64,000 nucleotides of DNA from NCBI GenBank assembly GCA_003864495.1, contig ML133455.1, positions 558,001 to 622,000 of the forward strand, read 5' to 3'. Of this stretch, positions 1 through 11,520 are shown one piece after another; within the stretch, counting starts at the first letter, position 1; each line of letters opens with the position of its first letter. The notes beneath the pieces are model-generated. The model saw nothing but the letters and a program-made list of their open reading frames with translations. It made no database searches and had not been told where the DNA came from. The translations under genes and the position numbers were made by a program. This DNA comes from Nemopilema nomurai. Lineage: Eukaryota; Cnidaria; Scyphozoa; Rhizostomeae; Rhizostomatidae.

Positions 1-7
1 CAGTTAC

Positions 8-2527
8 CTTGTCTAAAAACCACCCAGGACCCCACCAGCTATTATCATGGCGGATCTTGATTTTCTGCAGCTGCCCGAGATCTGCTGTGGTCAGCTTAAA
101 CACATCCTTACTGAAAATAAATAGTATAAATCAAAAGTTGATCTACAGACATCCAAAGGAACTGGAGGCGCGAAAAGAATGTTTCAGAAACTTTCAAAAT
201 TAACTTGAAAATTGTTCATGACACATTAAAAATTCAAGCATTTTGAGCTGAAACTGGAAGATCGAGGCTGAAAAACAAACAAGAATCCTTCCCAAGCATT
301 TGAGCATACTAGGCAGTAGCAATTTAGAAAAATATTGACCAAGCAATTGACTTTAACAAGGCTTTATGCATATTGGAATTGCCCGCATTTCTAGGTATAA
401 ATGATTGCGAAATTTCCAATATTAATTAATGATAAATCACTCTCAGTTCTAAAAAATACAAGTCAATACAATCAGCTTACATAAACACGGCAAATACTTA
501 CTTAAAAAAAGTTCACGCATACGGATATAAGGCTATTTACAGAACGCAAATGCATTGAATAGAAAGGATTGGCTCTGACACGAGAGAGACTTAATCGAGA
601 AAGACAGGCTGAGTTCTTAGCTTATTACAACTGACAAATGTGGTCGTAAAGCAATCGAATTAAATGGAATGCTCGTCTGCTTATCAATAGCATTCGATCG
701 AAAACAGGTCCACCCTAATCTTCTATCCTCATTAAATTGTTATTCTGGGAGAGTATTTTGAGAAGGTAACAGTCACTGAGGGTGAACGCCCAACTGCTGG
801 AGGACAGGTGTAACACTGGGACGAGCGGTAGCCAAACCCAAACAATATTATCCATTAGCAGGTGATGATGATCTAGCAAAAGCGGTGATTAAGACGATCA
901 GACGAAAGAAGTTTTATAGGCGCCCTTAGGATTAGCTGTCTGCGAAGGCAGCAAATGGAGGTAATGAAACAAAGCTAGCTAAGTGTATGGTTTTGAATAT
1001 AAAATCGGAGAAAATTTCCCTCCCATTTTGACACACTGGCCTTAAATAGGACTGACTCGCAACTTTCTGTCTTTATCACAGCAAGGCTCTATAAAAAGCG
1101 TTTGAGACTAATGATTAATTAGCTAATCTGGTATCTCATTAAAGATGGTCATAAAAATGAGATGGTCATGAAAATGGTCATATCATTAGTTCTAGAGCAT
1201 GTTTCCAAGCACTTTAGATACATGCTTCCAAGAAGCAAAAGCACAATCATACTTTGCAAAAGCTAGGCTTCATATTTTGATAGCATAAGCATCATTCCGC
1301 TGAGATGGTTCCTCAAAAAAATCTTTGGTCCCACGCGTTATGATCTTACTCTAAAAATTACCGGAAACAAGGCAATTAAACAACGTCTTTCTGGCAAAAA
1401 TTAACTTCAAAACCCGAGACGGCATTTTGCTCGCCTTCACTGGAAAAGGTCACAATGCTGGGTTTTGTAGTGGGTGAAAGAAGCAGGGAAATACCGCGAT
1501 ACAGATGGACAGACAAAATCAAGGCATTGGTTGGCACATCTCTGGTGGACTGAATCGGCCAATTGCAAAACAGAAGAAGGTGGTGTGAATTAATTGAGAG
1601 CAGCAGAGCCGTCATAGCGGCTGAATGGCCGACGATGATGATATTCACATGAAAGAATACAACTTCAGAAGATCATTCTTGGCTTAACTTCCACGGTGTT
1701 GGATATACTTAAGAGTTGAGTAAGGAGAATACGGCAAGCTCGACTCTGAATAAACAGTTCTACGGGCTGCAAAAGGTTATCTTCTTGCCGACCATGGTGG
1801 GCAGAGTGCTATCACAAACGTTATCAGGTTCGACTTGCTTTTGCCACGTCGAAAAGCAATGCCTTACTAATTACTCATACCCTGCATTAATCTAGAAAAA
1901 TTCATCTGATAGAATTTCATCTGATAATGACAATCGCGTAGTACAGAAGAATTTCATCAGACAAGTAGCAACTGCATTTAAGTCCTCCCAACATGCAGAA
2001 AAGCCTTGTAATACATAACAAATATAGTCACCTTGCACGGTTGAAAAGGTTTCTTCCACTTAAAAGGAGCTCCGGTGTTGAAGCAGCAGAACCAAATATT
2101 TGCAAATGGACACTGGCATCTGTTGCTGCATAATCTCGATCACCAGTGTGCACATCAATGGTATAGCTTTTGCCAAAAGCTAAGAAGAAAATCAGCTAAG
2201 TTTGACTCACCATTTTATGAAGATAGCAACAACACTTTGATTCTAGAAGATGTTAGAAATTGAACTTGAAGGCAGCAACAGTTGAATCTCAACAATATAA
2301 TGATGATACTAAGCTAAATCAAAGGCACAGTGCTTGGCATTTTAGAACAAGATTGGAACACAAATACAGTTTAAAATGTCACTGTTGTTCAAAACCTAGG
2401 TAGCGCTTCTAAAGAAAAGTGATTGATATAAAATATCATGGAATAGTAAGCGAATTTGGCAATGGTTACCTGCGCCTATACCAACGAGCAATGTTAAAGC
2501 CACGAAAAATACAGCTTGTGATGCCAT
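8..2527 (-). CDS. Secreted PLAT/LH2-domain protein, 5' part (three exons)
   Basis: Three exons join in phase: 2527-2470 (ATG and hydrophobic leader MASQAVFFVALTLLVGIGA), 2179-2032 and 110-8. All junctions are GT-AG (donors GTAACC, GTGACT, GTAACT). After the leader comes a PLAT domain: YTIDVHTGDRDYAATDASV, then an IFG strand, LLLSGRNLF, and in exon 3 the hallmark IKIRHDNSWWGPGWFLDK. PLAT domains are beta-sandwiches that bind lipids or proteins, found alone in secreted proteins or within lipoxygenases, lipases and polycystins. The leader followed directly by PLAT suggests a secreted or extracellular protein, but the rest lies off the left edge, so a larger PLAT-containing protein cannot be excluded. 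The exons are too short to show as long ORFs. A TATA box sits at a proper distance upstream. Domain identity is secure; the overall product is not. Confidence 0.88.
111..2031 (-). other. Intron 2 of the PLAT gene
   Basis: This 1.9 kb stretch separates PLAT exons 2 and 3. I see no further PLAT-like exon or other coding region in it. ORFs such as the one at 1376-1648 match no family I recognise. A short degenerate duplication of a 'gatggtcat' motif lies near 1143-1182. Confidence 0.6.
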
Positions 2528-2585
2528 TTTAGTTCATCTGCATCAGATGCGATAGATACAAAGCAGAATGCTCAATGGAAGACCT

Positions 2586-2593
2586 TATTTATA
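2586..2593 (-). promoter_or_regulatory. TATA box of the PLAT gene
   Basis: The minus strand reads TATAAATA here, within GTATAAATAAGG, about 60 bp upstream of the PLAT ATG at 2527. A start site about 30 bp downstream would give a 5' UTR of roughly 30-35 nt. The position is consistent with a core promoter; function is inferred. Confidence 0.5.
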
Positions 2594-3746
2594 CGCTACT
2601 ATTTAAACAGAACTTAGACTCAGATTACCAAGTTAGTTACTTGGATACAGTTCCTAGATTGGAGGTCTTTGTTTGCACTGGAATCAAGTTAAGAGGTCGA
2701 AATTGTATAAATTGGCCAACTGTTTTAACATAAAAGTGATTATCAGGTCTATTGTTGAAACAGTTGACTACACCAAATCATCAATTGAATGAAATAGCAA
2801 AAAGCAATCTTAAGCATTTAAACAAATTCTCCAGCTTCAATAACATTTAATTTGTTGTTGACTTGATAGAAATTGCACAGGCATAATTATGATACACTGG
2901 CATTAAAATGTTTACTTGAGAAAGTTTACAATATTAAAAAAACTTGATGGATTGGACTAATTAAGAAGCACAGTGTAGCAGTCAATATTATCTCTGTCCT
3001 TAAAAATTAAATTTATCAAAACACAACAATCTTCTTGTAGTACTGGCAGTTGTATGTAAAGGTAAAATTTTGCAAGAAGACTCTTGCCACATTGCCTTTA
3101 AAATTGTAAAAGAAGATTCTTGATATTGTCAAACAGAATGCAGATGGGATGATAATATGATGTAGTAATAATGACTTTTATCAGCACTTTCCAGTCTTAA
3201 AAGCATTGCTAATAAATTTACATTACTTACCTAAATGCAAGTTGATTATCACAGATTTCTGCTTATGAATGATGCAATTGGATGATACATACTAGCACAA
3301 TATGAACGCAGACAATAAAATTCATCTTGTTTTTTAATTCAGGTTTAAAAACAGGCAGATCACAATTTGTGTAGCAATACAAGACCTCAAAAAATTCGCC
3401 AAGGATTCTACTTTCATTAATAAGAAATTATATGAATGAAACAGCAAACTCTTTCTACTCATAAAATTTCATCTGATTACATAAACAAAAAATTCTGCTA
3501 TAAGGTAGTTGATACATCTACTGAGAAGATACTTCATAAACAAATGAAAGTAAAGGTTCAAATGTACAGAAGCTCAGTTCTTCGGCCTTTCTTAAGGCGA
3601 AAATTATCTGTTATTAGTGAACTAATATGATAGATACACGGTAGAAATTTCATAGTCTTGCCAACGATAAGTAGATGCTCAATTAGTTATATTTACTTGA
3701 TAGTAAAATAACTATGTCTGTATAGATGTAATTTGTCTGCTGAATG
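2594..3746. other. Intergenic, PLAT promoter side to Asterix 3' end
   Basis: AT-rich sequence between the PLAT promoter and the Asterix stop codon. Both flanking genes are on the minus strand, so the Asterix 3' UTR must lie in the right-hand part. I found no clean AATAAA signal on the minus strand and no recognisable coding exon; the 64-codon ORF at 3436-3630 resembles nothing known to me. Confidence 0.5.
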
Positions 3747-4986
3747 CTACCAAGAAGCTGCCATTGGTTGTGGGTTTTGAAGATAAGACATTACAACTGC
3801 AGAAACTGACAACCTAAAAACAAAAAGATTAACACAAATATAGAAAAAGTACTGGTTGCTCCAACAACTACAAAAAGTTGGCAGTATTCAAAAGAAGACA
3901 TGTAACAATAAGCATGTAACAAGTCTACCATACAAATCTAAAAAGCATCGTGCCAAATACAAAGCATTTGATAAGAACATTGCATGAACAAAAATAGAAA
4001 ATAAATGATAAAAGCCAGCCAGCAAAAGCCAAAGACAACAATGATAATCTTATGATTCATACATTATTTCTAAATGCTGATTATAATGCATACATGGTTT
4101 CAGAATAAATTTTAAGGATCTATTCATAAAGGAAACAAAAACATTGTACTACTTTGAATTTTACCAGTGTGATCACCCTAAATTGGCTAATTGGAACATT
4201 AGAAACCACCCCCAAGAAAATCTTGGACCAAATTATCGGGTATGTGAACTTATATTTCAATTCTTGACATCCTACAGAATTTCATGATGGTTATATATAT
4301 CACTACTTACAGTATACATCACTTTCGCAATGGTATATATCACACTACTTACAAGAAGCTGCTAAACATTTGCCTTGCATCTTCAGATGCTCTTGCATTT
4401 GCAAAACTGATAAAAGAGCAATAAACTGCTGCCCATGCTGCCCATTTTATCTAAAAAAGAGCACAAGTATTGACAGGGGGAGCTTCAAACTATATAATCA
4501 ATAAAATGGTGCTTTACCATATTGTAGTAGAAGATAACCAAAAAAAGTTTCCCATGGCCATTTTGAAACAAGATCAAAGATTGAAACGGAAAGTGATTTA
4601 GAAGAATTTCCAATTGCTGCCTATAGATGTTTAAACTGTAGTCGCAATGATGTATTTTCTGCTATATATGTTACTAAATATTGCAATATACTTACAAATT
4701 AATTAATACCATATCATGCTGTAACGTTTTATTTTCACAATTATTTCAAATTCGCTTCAAAGAGATTAAAAATGGGTACAAATAAATAGTGGCAACTATG
4801 TCTCAAACTCACCCTCATCATTAAGCCACACATGCTGAAAATCATTCCTAATAAATTTAAATAATCTGCAGACGGGTCATCTCCTGGCTTGTTACTGCTT
4901 GATGCTGGCTTGTATCGGTAAATACGAGTAGGTCTTTTGGGGTCAGTGCCCGGTTGTACGTTCACAGCATTTCCACGAGATGCCAT
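3747..4986 (-). CDS. WDR83OS: PAT complex subunit Asterix (WDR83OS), complete, three exons
   Basis: Exons 4986-4813, 4450-4353 and 3813-3747 join in phase with consensus sites (donors GTGAGT and GTAAGT; acceptors TTTTTTAG and TTTTTAG) and give a 112-residue protein, close to the roughly 106 residues of the human protein. Hallmarks are [13 protein letters not shown] near the N-terminus, the segment [16 protein letters not shown] at about residues 41-56, [16 protein letters not shown] in exon 2, and the C-terminal [14 protein letters not shown]. Asterix is a small ER membrane protein that pairs with CCDC47 in the PAT complex, an intramembrane chaperone binding nascent transmembrane helices with exposed polar residues during multipass protein biogenesis. 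The gene is head-to-head with KAT14. The ATG at 4986 is the only start that fits. Nothing is missing or broken. Confidence 0.97.
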
Positions 4987-6049
4987 TTTTCTTTCACTTC
5001 AAAGAAGAGAAAGAAAATCAGAAAGAGGCTTAGATTCGAAGATCGCGGCAAATCTATGATGGTAGTTGAAAGATGGCGGAGACATGAGGTATTTCAGTGC
5101 TGAATGGCATAATTTACTAACTGACAAGTAATGAACCGATGTGCTTTGCTTGAAATTTATCAGGTGTTGTTGAATTAATTATTGTATGTGCAATTTGTTA
5201 TAAAGATGATCATTTAAATTTTCAAACCTTACATTTTGTGATACATATATACCAAGCATTGTAATGAAATCTTACCAAGATTCATGGTTGGTTCTTTGAT
5301 ATATAATACATTAAATTCTCAAAAAGTTTGTAAGAAACGTTTTTATGCTGCAATTTATAAACTTGCAGTTTGGCATTTGGTAATTGGTGATTGGTGGATA
5401 CTCACTTTGTGATAGTCAGCTCAGTGAGTTACCACAGTATCAGAAACACTGTAAAATGACATCTTTCTTGGTTCCTAGACGTTACTTGATTTATCCCTTG
5501 ATCCGGTTTTCATATTTATGATAATGTTGAAAAGCTTTTTTGCATGAGTCAATAGCATTTTTTTCACTTTGAGATAAACAAAATTGTAGAAAACAAAGTT
5601 GAAAGTGTTTTCAATTTGAAAATTCACAAAATAAGTTTCTTTACTGACGAGAATGTCATAAGCAACAGGATTTCTGTAGAATTTTCTCTCTATTTATGTA
5701 AAGAAAAGCAAGCCAGGATTGTTAGTAGTAAAAGTGATACATGAACTGATCATGAAATGTTTACCAGGGCTGTAAGTCCTTCAAATGATGCCTACATGGT
5801 ATATTTAAAGGACATTTATGCCATTCAAAGCTATTGCATTCATATTAGGCTTTTAATCTAGATTTACCAGAAGTACACCTGTCACTTTGTATTGCTTTCA
5901 ATTTGTATGTTATAAGCTGAGTTTGTTCATTAGAATCCAAGCCAACTATGCTGTTCTACAAACTCATAATTTCTTCATTAATTCAATTTGCTTTTCCCTC
6001 AGATTGTTGAAAACAGACAAAAGAAGAGAAGATAATCAGAATAAAGGCA
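4987..6049. promoter_or_regulatory. Shared head-to-head promoter region of Asterix and KAT14
   Basis: The two start codons are 1.06 kb apart and point away from each other. Within the gap, AAGATGGCGGA at 5070-5080 (plus) resembles the YY1 core-promoter motif. A donor-like GAG|GTATTT at 5086-5094 and a pyrimidine-rich acceptor ending at 6002 (TTTTCCCTCAG) suggest a noncoding first exon of KAT14 with an intron of about 0.9 kb. If so, the 5' UTR would carry a tiny upstream ORF (ATG at 5073, stop four codons later). The shared promoter and the UTR intron are inferences from layout and motifs. Confidence 0.55.
5070..5080 (+). promoter_or_regulatory. YY1-like core-promoter motif
   Basis: AAGATGGCGGA matches the animal YY1 element (AAGATGGCGGC) at ten of eleven positions. 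It sits between the divergent Asterix and KAT14 genes, close to where a transcription start would be expected, and overlaps a possible four-codon upstream ORF. Confidence 0.45.
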
Positions 6050-8067
6050 ATGGTCGTGTGGTGTGTCTATTGCAGCCTTCCAGTGGCAAAGCATGGCTCT
6101 TTGCAGTGCCAGAAATGTGAAGGATTTGTTCATTTTGGTTGTCTCTTGCAAGAGAAACCAAATCGTTTTGAGGGTGATGTCCTGTTTGATTTCCAATGCA
6201 AAAATTGTGGAGAGGATGAAGGGGAACAAATTACTCGAAGTAAATTGACCTGGTTGCAAGCAATACACATTGCTCTGTATAACTTGTCTGTTAAAGGAAG
6301 TGGTCGACAAGGATTTTTTCGATGGAAGGATGATATTTGTCCTTTTATTAGCCAAAACTGGAGCATGCTTTTTCCGGACAAGCCAATGACAAATAACTGG
6401 AGAAGTACTGTTGCCGGGACACTTTCGGTTTACTGTTCCAAGCTTTTTAAATCAGGTCAGTCAATTTTTAATGAAAGTGGCTGGTGGGGTCTTATGGAGG
6501 TTAAGCCTCCACTGAGAAGCTATGGGGATGAAATCAGAGGGAAATATAAAAACAAACAAAAATCCACCTCACTAAAAGCAGGTAGTTTAGCTGAAGAGAG
6601 GTTACTGGATATAGGACGACGAAAACGTAAACAAACGCAGGCTGAAGATGTTGTTAAGAAGATAAAAGAGACTGATCTCATGGAGCTATCAATAAACGGA
6701 AGCGAATTTGAAGATGGGATCTTGGAACCCATTTCCCTTAAAGAAGAGTTTGATAATAGTAGCTTTTGTTCAAGTCAAGACGACATTGAAGGAATAATAC
6801 AAAGACAAGATCCGTTTGCCCTTGTGAAGGTGGAAGAATTAGGAAGGCTTTATCTGAATGCCTTAAGGAGCAATGTGAAACGGACACTCCACCAAACGAA
6901 CTGGTAGCAGAGTCTGCAGAAATGCTGAAGTCTGAGGTGGCTTCAAATGATAGTTTCAATGAAGATTCTCTCAGCTCGAGTCAAGAACAATTCAAAACAA
7001 AACCCCAAGTTGCAAAAGCGCCGTTGAAGATAGAGCCAAAATTGACGCCAATGAATTCGATACAGGAGACGGAATTTCTGAATAAGTTGAACAGTTGCCC
7101 TAACGCAATAGCAGTCGATCCAGCTGCAAAGCGGCTACAAAGAAAGCTTAAACTGCGAAAACTGAAATTGGAAATGGGCCTGCCGCTGTTTGACCTAGAC
7201 AATGTAGTGAGGAAAATGATTCTAAACACAGCTCCGAGTAGTGTGGATGTGACTTTTACGGATTCATTGGGCCGTGAGCTTTCAAAGCCTGCCAAAGAGG
7301 GAGTGAACCAGAGTCAGGAAAAGTGCAGCTCGCTGCATCACCCTGCTCTCCAAGGGGTAAATGTACTTGATAGGTTTCGTCTCGGGTTTCGAAAGCCCAG
7401 TAGTAACCAGTCTAGCAGTTCAACACCACAGACATTTGCATCTCGCCTAGTAGGTAGAAGTGAAGGGCGAAATCAACGCCCAATCGGTAGCCCGTATACG
7501 CAGCGTGTGCTGAAGCCGTACATTAGAAGGGACTTTGACTCAAAGCCGTTGAGGCTAAGGGTGCTAGAGGAACTAATAGCGTACACGCATCGGTTTGATC
7601 AGCACTGGATCACCCCTTGTCCGTCACCCATCGACTACTGTTACGTTCAGCCGCATCACATACCTGTTGTCAATGCCATGTGCGAGGAGTTCTTTTGGGC
7701 GGGCATCAACCTCTCTGAATGCTTACAGTACCCCGACTTCAGCTGCGTTGTGCTCTACCGAAAGCTTGTCATTGGCTTTGCCTTCATGGTGCCAGATGTC
7801 AAGTACAACGAGGCCTACATATCCTTTATACTTGTCCACCCGGATTGGAGAAATGCCGGTATAGGTACCTTCATGATCTATCACCTGATACAGACCTGTA
7901 TGGGCAAGGACGTAACACTGCATGTCTCTGCTTCTAACCCGTCAATGATGCTTTATCAAAAGTTCGGATTCAAAGCGGAAGAATTCATACTGGACTTCTA
8001 TGACAAATACCTACCTGAAGACAGTAAAGACTGCAAACATGCTTTCTTCTTGCGATTGCAACGCTAA
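6050..8067 (+). CDS. KAT14: KAT14 (CSRP2BP), ATAC-complex acetyltransferase-family protein; one frame break
   Basis: Two overlapping frames encode one protein: 6050 to about 6840 in frame 2, then about 6840 to 8067 in frame 1. The N-terminus has a PHD-like zinc finger (C5-x2-C8, C20-x2-C23, H28-x2-C31, C50-x2-C53), followed by the KAT14-specific segment with LSVKGSGRQGFFRWKDDIC. A Lys/Ser/Glu-rich linker follows. The C-terminal GNAT domain has DYCYVQPHHIPVVNAMCEEFFW, LSECLQYPDFS, the acetyl-CoA loop HPDWRNAGIGTFMIYHL and LYQKFGFK, and ends HAFFLRLQR like vertebrate KAT14. The joined protein is about 670 residues (human 782). KAT14 is a subunit of the ATAC histone acetyltransferase complex and acts in the nucleus. 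No stop interrupts the GNAT domain. Frame 1 is open from 6790, so the break lies at 6790-6907; a missing base near 6840 would repair it. A UTR exon may lie upstream. Confidence 0.96.
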
Positions 8068-8258
8068 ACAGATTCGTATATCGTATGTAGTCGCATTTTA
8101 ATATCATGAAGATTTTTATCGTTTACCTTGACAGTTGAACCGAAGTGCATGTTTAATGTCTTCGTGCTGGTTAACACGAATAACCCAATGCTTTGAGAAA
8201 CATGTAGAAAGGAACAAACGTTAGGGCTGACCAATAACCCTTTGACAGAGCCGCCGCA

Positions 8259-8264
8259 AATAAA
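8259..8264 (+). terminator. Poly(A) signal, probably KAT14
   Basis: AATAAA lies about 190 bp downstream of the KAT14 stop codon at 8067, a normal distance for an animal 3' UTR. The cleavage site would be expected about 15-30 bp further on. Confidence 0.5.
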
Positions 8265-10944
8265 TGATTCCAAGACTTAAGCACTACAAGAATCAGGGCA
8301 GAATTTTCTAAGTCCCAAAATACCCATTGAGAAGGAAACGAATCTATAGAAAAATGCATTTATGGGACCAGAAAGTCATCGTAATATCTTTCGCGTTGGA
8401 GCGTGTCTCCACTGTGGTCAACTCTCGAACCATTCTGGACTTTTCAAGTTCGGTTATACTGGCAGGAAGGCGCTGAAAGCTGTCTTTCAGGTTTTATTGC
8501 CTCGGTGTTCTTGCTATGTTTTGCTTCTAGTTACGTGTAAGGCAACCCAATTCCACTAGAAATAACGTAAAGGGTGACGACACCCTGGCAAGATGGAACC
8601 TCTCCATTTTCTTATCTAGCAAAGATGGGATCATGTTTAAGACCAGGCTCTAAACACTGCTTCAGTGTCTGGGAAGCCACGAGTTCTTATTTTATCATGG
8701 CACATCTGAACTCAAATTGGCCTAGTGTTTGGCCAATCTGCTTAATGTATTCACTCATAAAAGTTTAACGCGACATGACTAAATACGGTCATCTTATGCA
8801 CTTTGTTCTTGTTGACTTCCCAATCAGCAAATGATCTCCATATTAGTTATTGACCACTGACCTTTCGCAAGATATGAAACTTTTCTGGCCTACAGATCAT
8901 GGCCAGTCCTACGTTTTGTGCCATTTTCGATTCATGAAAACTTCCCTAAACGCACAGATTGCCATCCCTGGACACCACCGTATGTCTGTCACAGAAATTA
9001 GTGTCTAGGCAGTTGGGCAAATCATAATTGGAAGAGTATACCCACTGACCAAGGTTTAGACGACAAAGCCTACTTTGCTGGATAAAGATGTTTATAGCCG
9101 ATTGTCTAACAGCCGCCCTTCTCTGGTTGACCTGCATGGAAATCTAATCTCATTAACCTAACCGTATCGCGAGGGCTATTTGCGAGAGCACCAGATATGT
9201 TAATATGCACAAACCATCATGTCTGATCTGGCTTTCCACTCTTAGACTGCTACAGTCTGATGTGTGTATCGCTATCGTCATCCCGTTATCGTCTGCTCAT
9301 TTGCAGGTACAGTGACTATTTCCAACGCAAAGAAACATCATTAGGGGGGATTTGAAAGCAAGATCCAATCAGGCTTGTGATTTGATTACCAATAGTGGCG
9401 CATTCCGACCAAGATTGACGCTGCTCCCAAGCCTTAATTTTATGCATTGCAGCAAATAGAAGAAGCAGTTGACATATTTGACAAAGTTAGTTATCTTGCT
9501 ATCATATGTGTAATCAATGAAGCCCCTGAAATACGTCTTTTCTAAAGCTTATTGAAGGAAATCATTTACGATTTATAGAATGGTAGTGGATGTCCGTTTT
9601 ACCAATAAGACAAGCCATAGCCGATGAAAAGTTGTCCCAATATATCAATCATTATTTCAACTCTGAAAGCATACTGAGAATTTCGTCGTGATTAAGTTTT
9701 AGCTACGAGTATATTTAGGTAGAATGTTAACCATTATGGCACAGAGGTTAAAATTATGGGTCAACTGTGCTTCAGAATTTGACTTTGTCACATAACAAAA
9801 TATCAATGTGATAAGACCAAAATATCGAGTTACTGGGAATTCACACCAAAGACATAAATCATGATAAAATAAAACTTGATTTATGAGCTCTCGCCACCAA
9901 ACGTGAAAGAATATTCGCTTTGTTCGATTATAAGCGCTTGCTATTTGCCCTGTCAAATTTTTCCAATTGCATTTTCTGTAACCTAGTTAGAGAGTTTGCC
10001 AAAAAACGTTATGCGGTCCTGTGGTAGCCAAGTAAAAGAGTTTGGGCCACCAACTCTATTCGTATTCACAGATAAATTGTCAAGTAGGCCTCCATCTTTG
10101 TTATGACTCGTTCTTGGATTTGACATGCGCACCCGCACCTATCATTGTTACCATGCAACAGTTGCTGCAGTGACAACCAAAAAAACACTGGCGCCATCCT
10201 TTCGTGAGTTGAAGTACACAAACACAAAACTTGCTGCATAAGGATGCAGCAGCCATAACATTATATGAGAAAAACATCTTTTTGGCCTCTTTCCGATTTT
10301 ACGCCCAGGCGTTACGTTACATTGTAAGTGGACCAACACATTAAAGTAAAAGAATAAATACGATACGCCGTTGAATCGCACAGGAAAGAACGTATGTGGG
10401 AAATACCTCACAACAGGCAAGTTACCATTTTGTCGTAAAATACAACAGCAATCATAGCTCAAGTAACAACATTTACTAGGCCTACCACCAGGACATGAAT
10501 GAACGCAAGAAGCCTTTGCTGTCACAAACACTGTTAACACAATGATATATTTTCATTCAAATAGCGAGATTCAGCATAAAGTATCATTGCACTAGGAGCA
10601 GGCATTTTACAAACATAAACTTCTGCATTTAGTGTGATATCGTGTAAATTAAAGTATACACATTTGATGTGCGATCCATTATTGTTGCCTCAAAACATCT
10701 TACGTCCACGCGTGTAATTCAGTTTTCATTACATCTTCTACATGGCTTCAGTTTCCAGATTGCATCTATCAGCAAACATGCTGAAGGGATTATGACTAAT
10801 AAACAGAAGGCTTAAAATTTGCAAAGGTCCATTGCCTAATCGTTTAAGGATAAGTTAATTGTTTGTCATGATGTGTTGCTTATGGAAATCCAATGGTTGG
10901 GTGTGCAAAAAAGGATCCTTTATTGCTGTAGCATTCTTAATTTA
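8265..10944. other. Intergenic stretch without recognisable genes
   Basis: About 2.7 kb of AT-rich DNA. All ORFs are short (130 codons at most, at 10148-10540 minus) and none resembles a known family or shows paired splice sites that extend it. No tandem repeat or inverted repeat stands out. Confidence 0.5.
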
Positions 10945-11520
10945 ATCAACTTGTATGCATTAGAATGGGTGACAAACGCAGTGGCGACATAGGTATCGTG
11001 AGAGGAGTCAGACAAGGTTGCGTCTTGTCGTCAGTGTTTTTTACTGTTATCTGAAATGACTTTAAAAAAAATAACTGAAGTGCCTAGAAGGAAGGTCGAA
11101 GAAATGTCACCGCAGATTCTGTTGGCAAGAATCCGCATAATCTACAAACCTTCTTGATTTTGATAAAAATAAAAATGAGAACAAGAGTCTGGCTTTACAA
11201 AGCAAAGTGTTGAATAAATTTACACTCAGAGTATTGGCTCAGAAATCGCAATAAGTCTCGTTTTGGAGCCATCTGGGAAGTTTAGCAACTGACGATGCAG
11301 AGAAAAGTCTAGCAGAGATCAAAAGAAGAGTAGCATTAGGAAAATCTGCATTCAAAACAATTATAAAAAAATCAAGAGATAAGTATGTCATCCAGATTGC
11401 GAATGTCAGAATTTTCTGTCTATTCCATCCTGTGCAATATGAGTATGATCTTAGGCATGCTCTTTGGATGAATGGGAGTATGATACTGGCTGGACAAGCA
11501 GAAGGAGACAAGCAGTGATA
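10945..11520 (+). mobile_element. Decayed LINE (non-LTR retrotransposon), reverse-transcriptase 3' part
   Basis: Translation from about 10963 reads RMGDKRSGD, then IVRGVRQGCVLSSVFFTVI, the GVRQGC-x-LSP-type motif just before the catalytic YADD block of LINE reverse transcriptases. From 11276 a second frame reads GSLATDDAEKSLAEIKRRVA, then LGKSAF, the thumb-like block common downstream of the palm in this retrotransposon class. Frame changes and stops lie between them and the YADD itself is not intact, so this is a dead fragment. The clade cannot be fixed from what is left. Confidence 0.8.

Noticed and set aside
6790..6907. Programmed -1 ribosomal frameshift in KAT14
   Set aside because: No slippery heptamer in the overlap, and no known frameshifting in this family; an indel is simpler.
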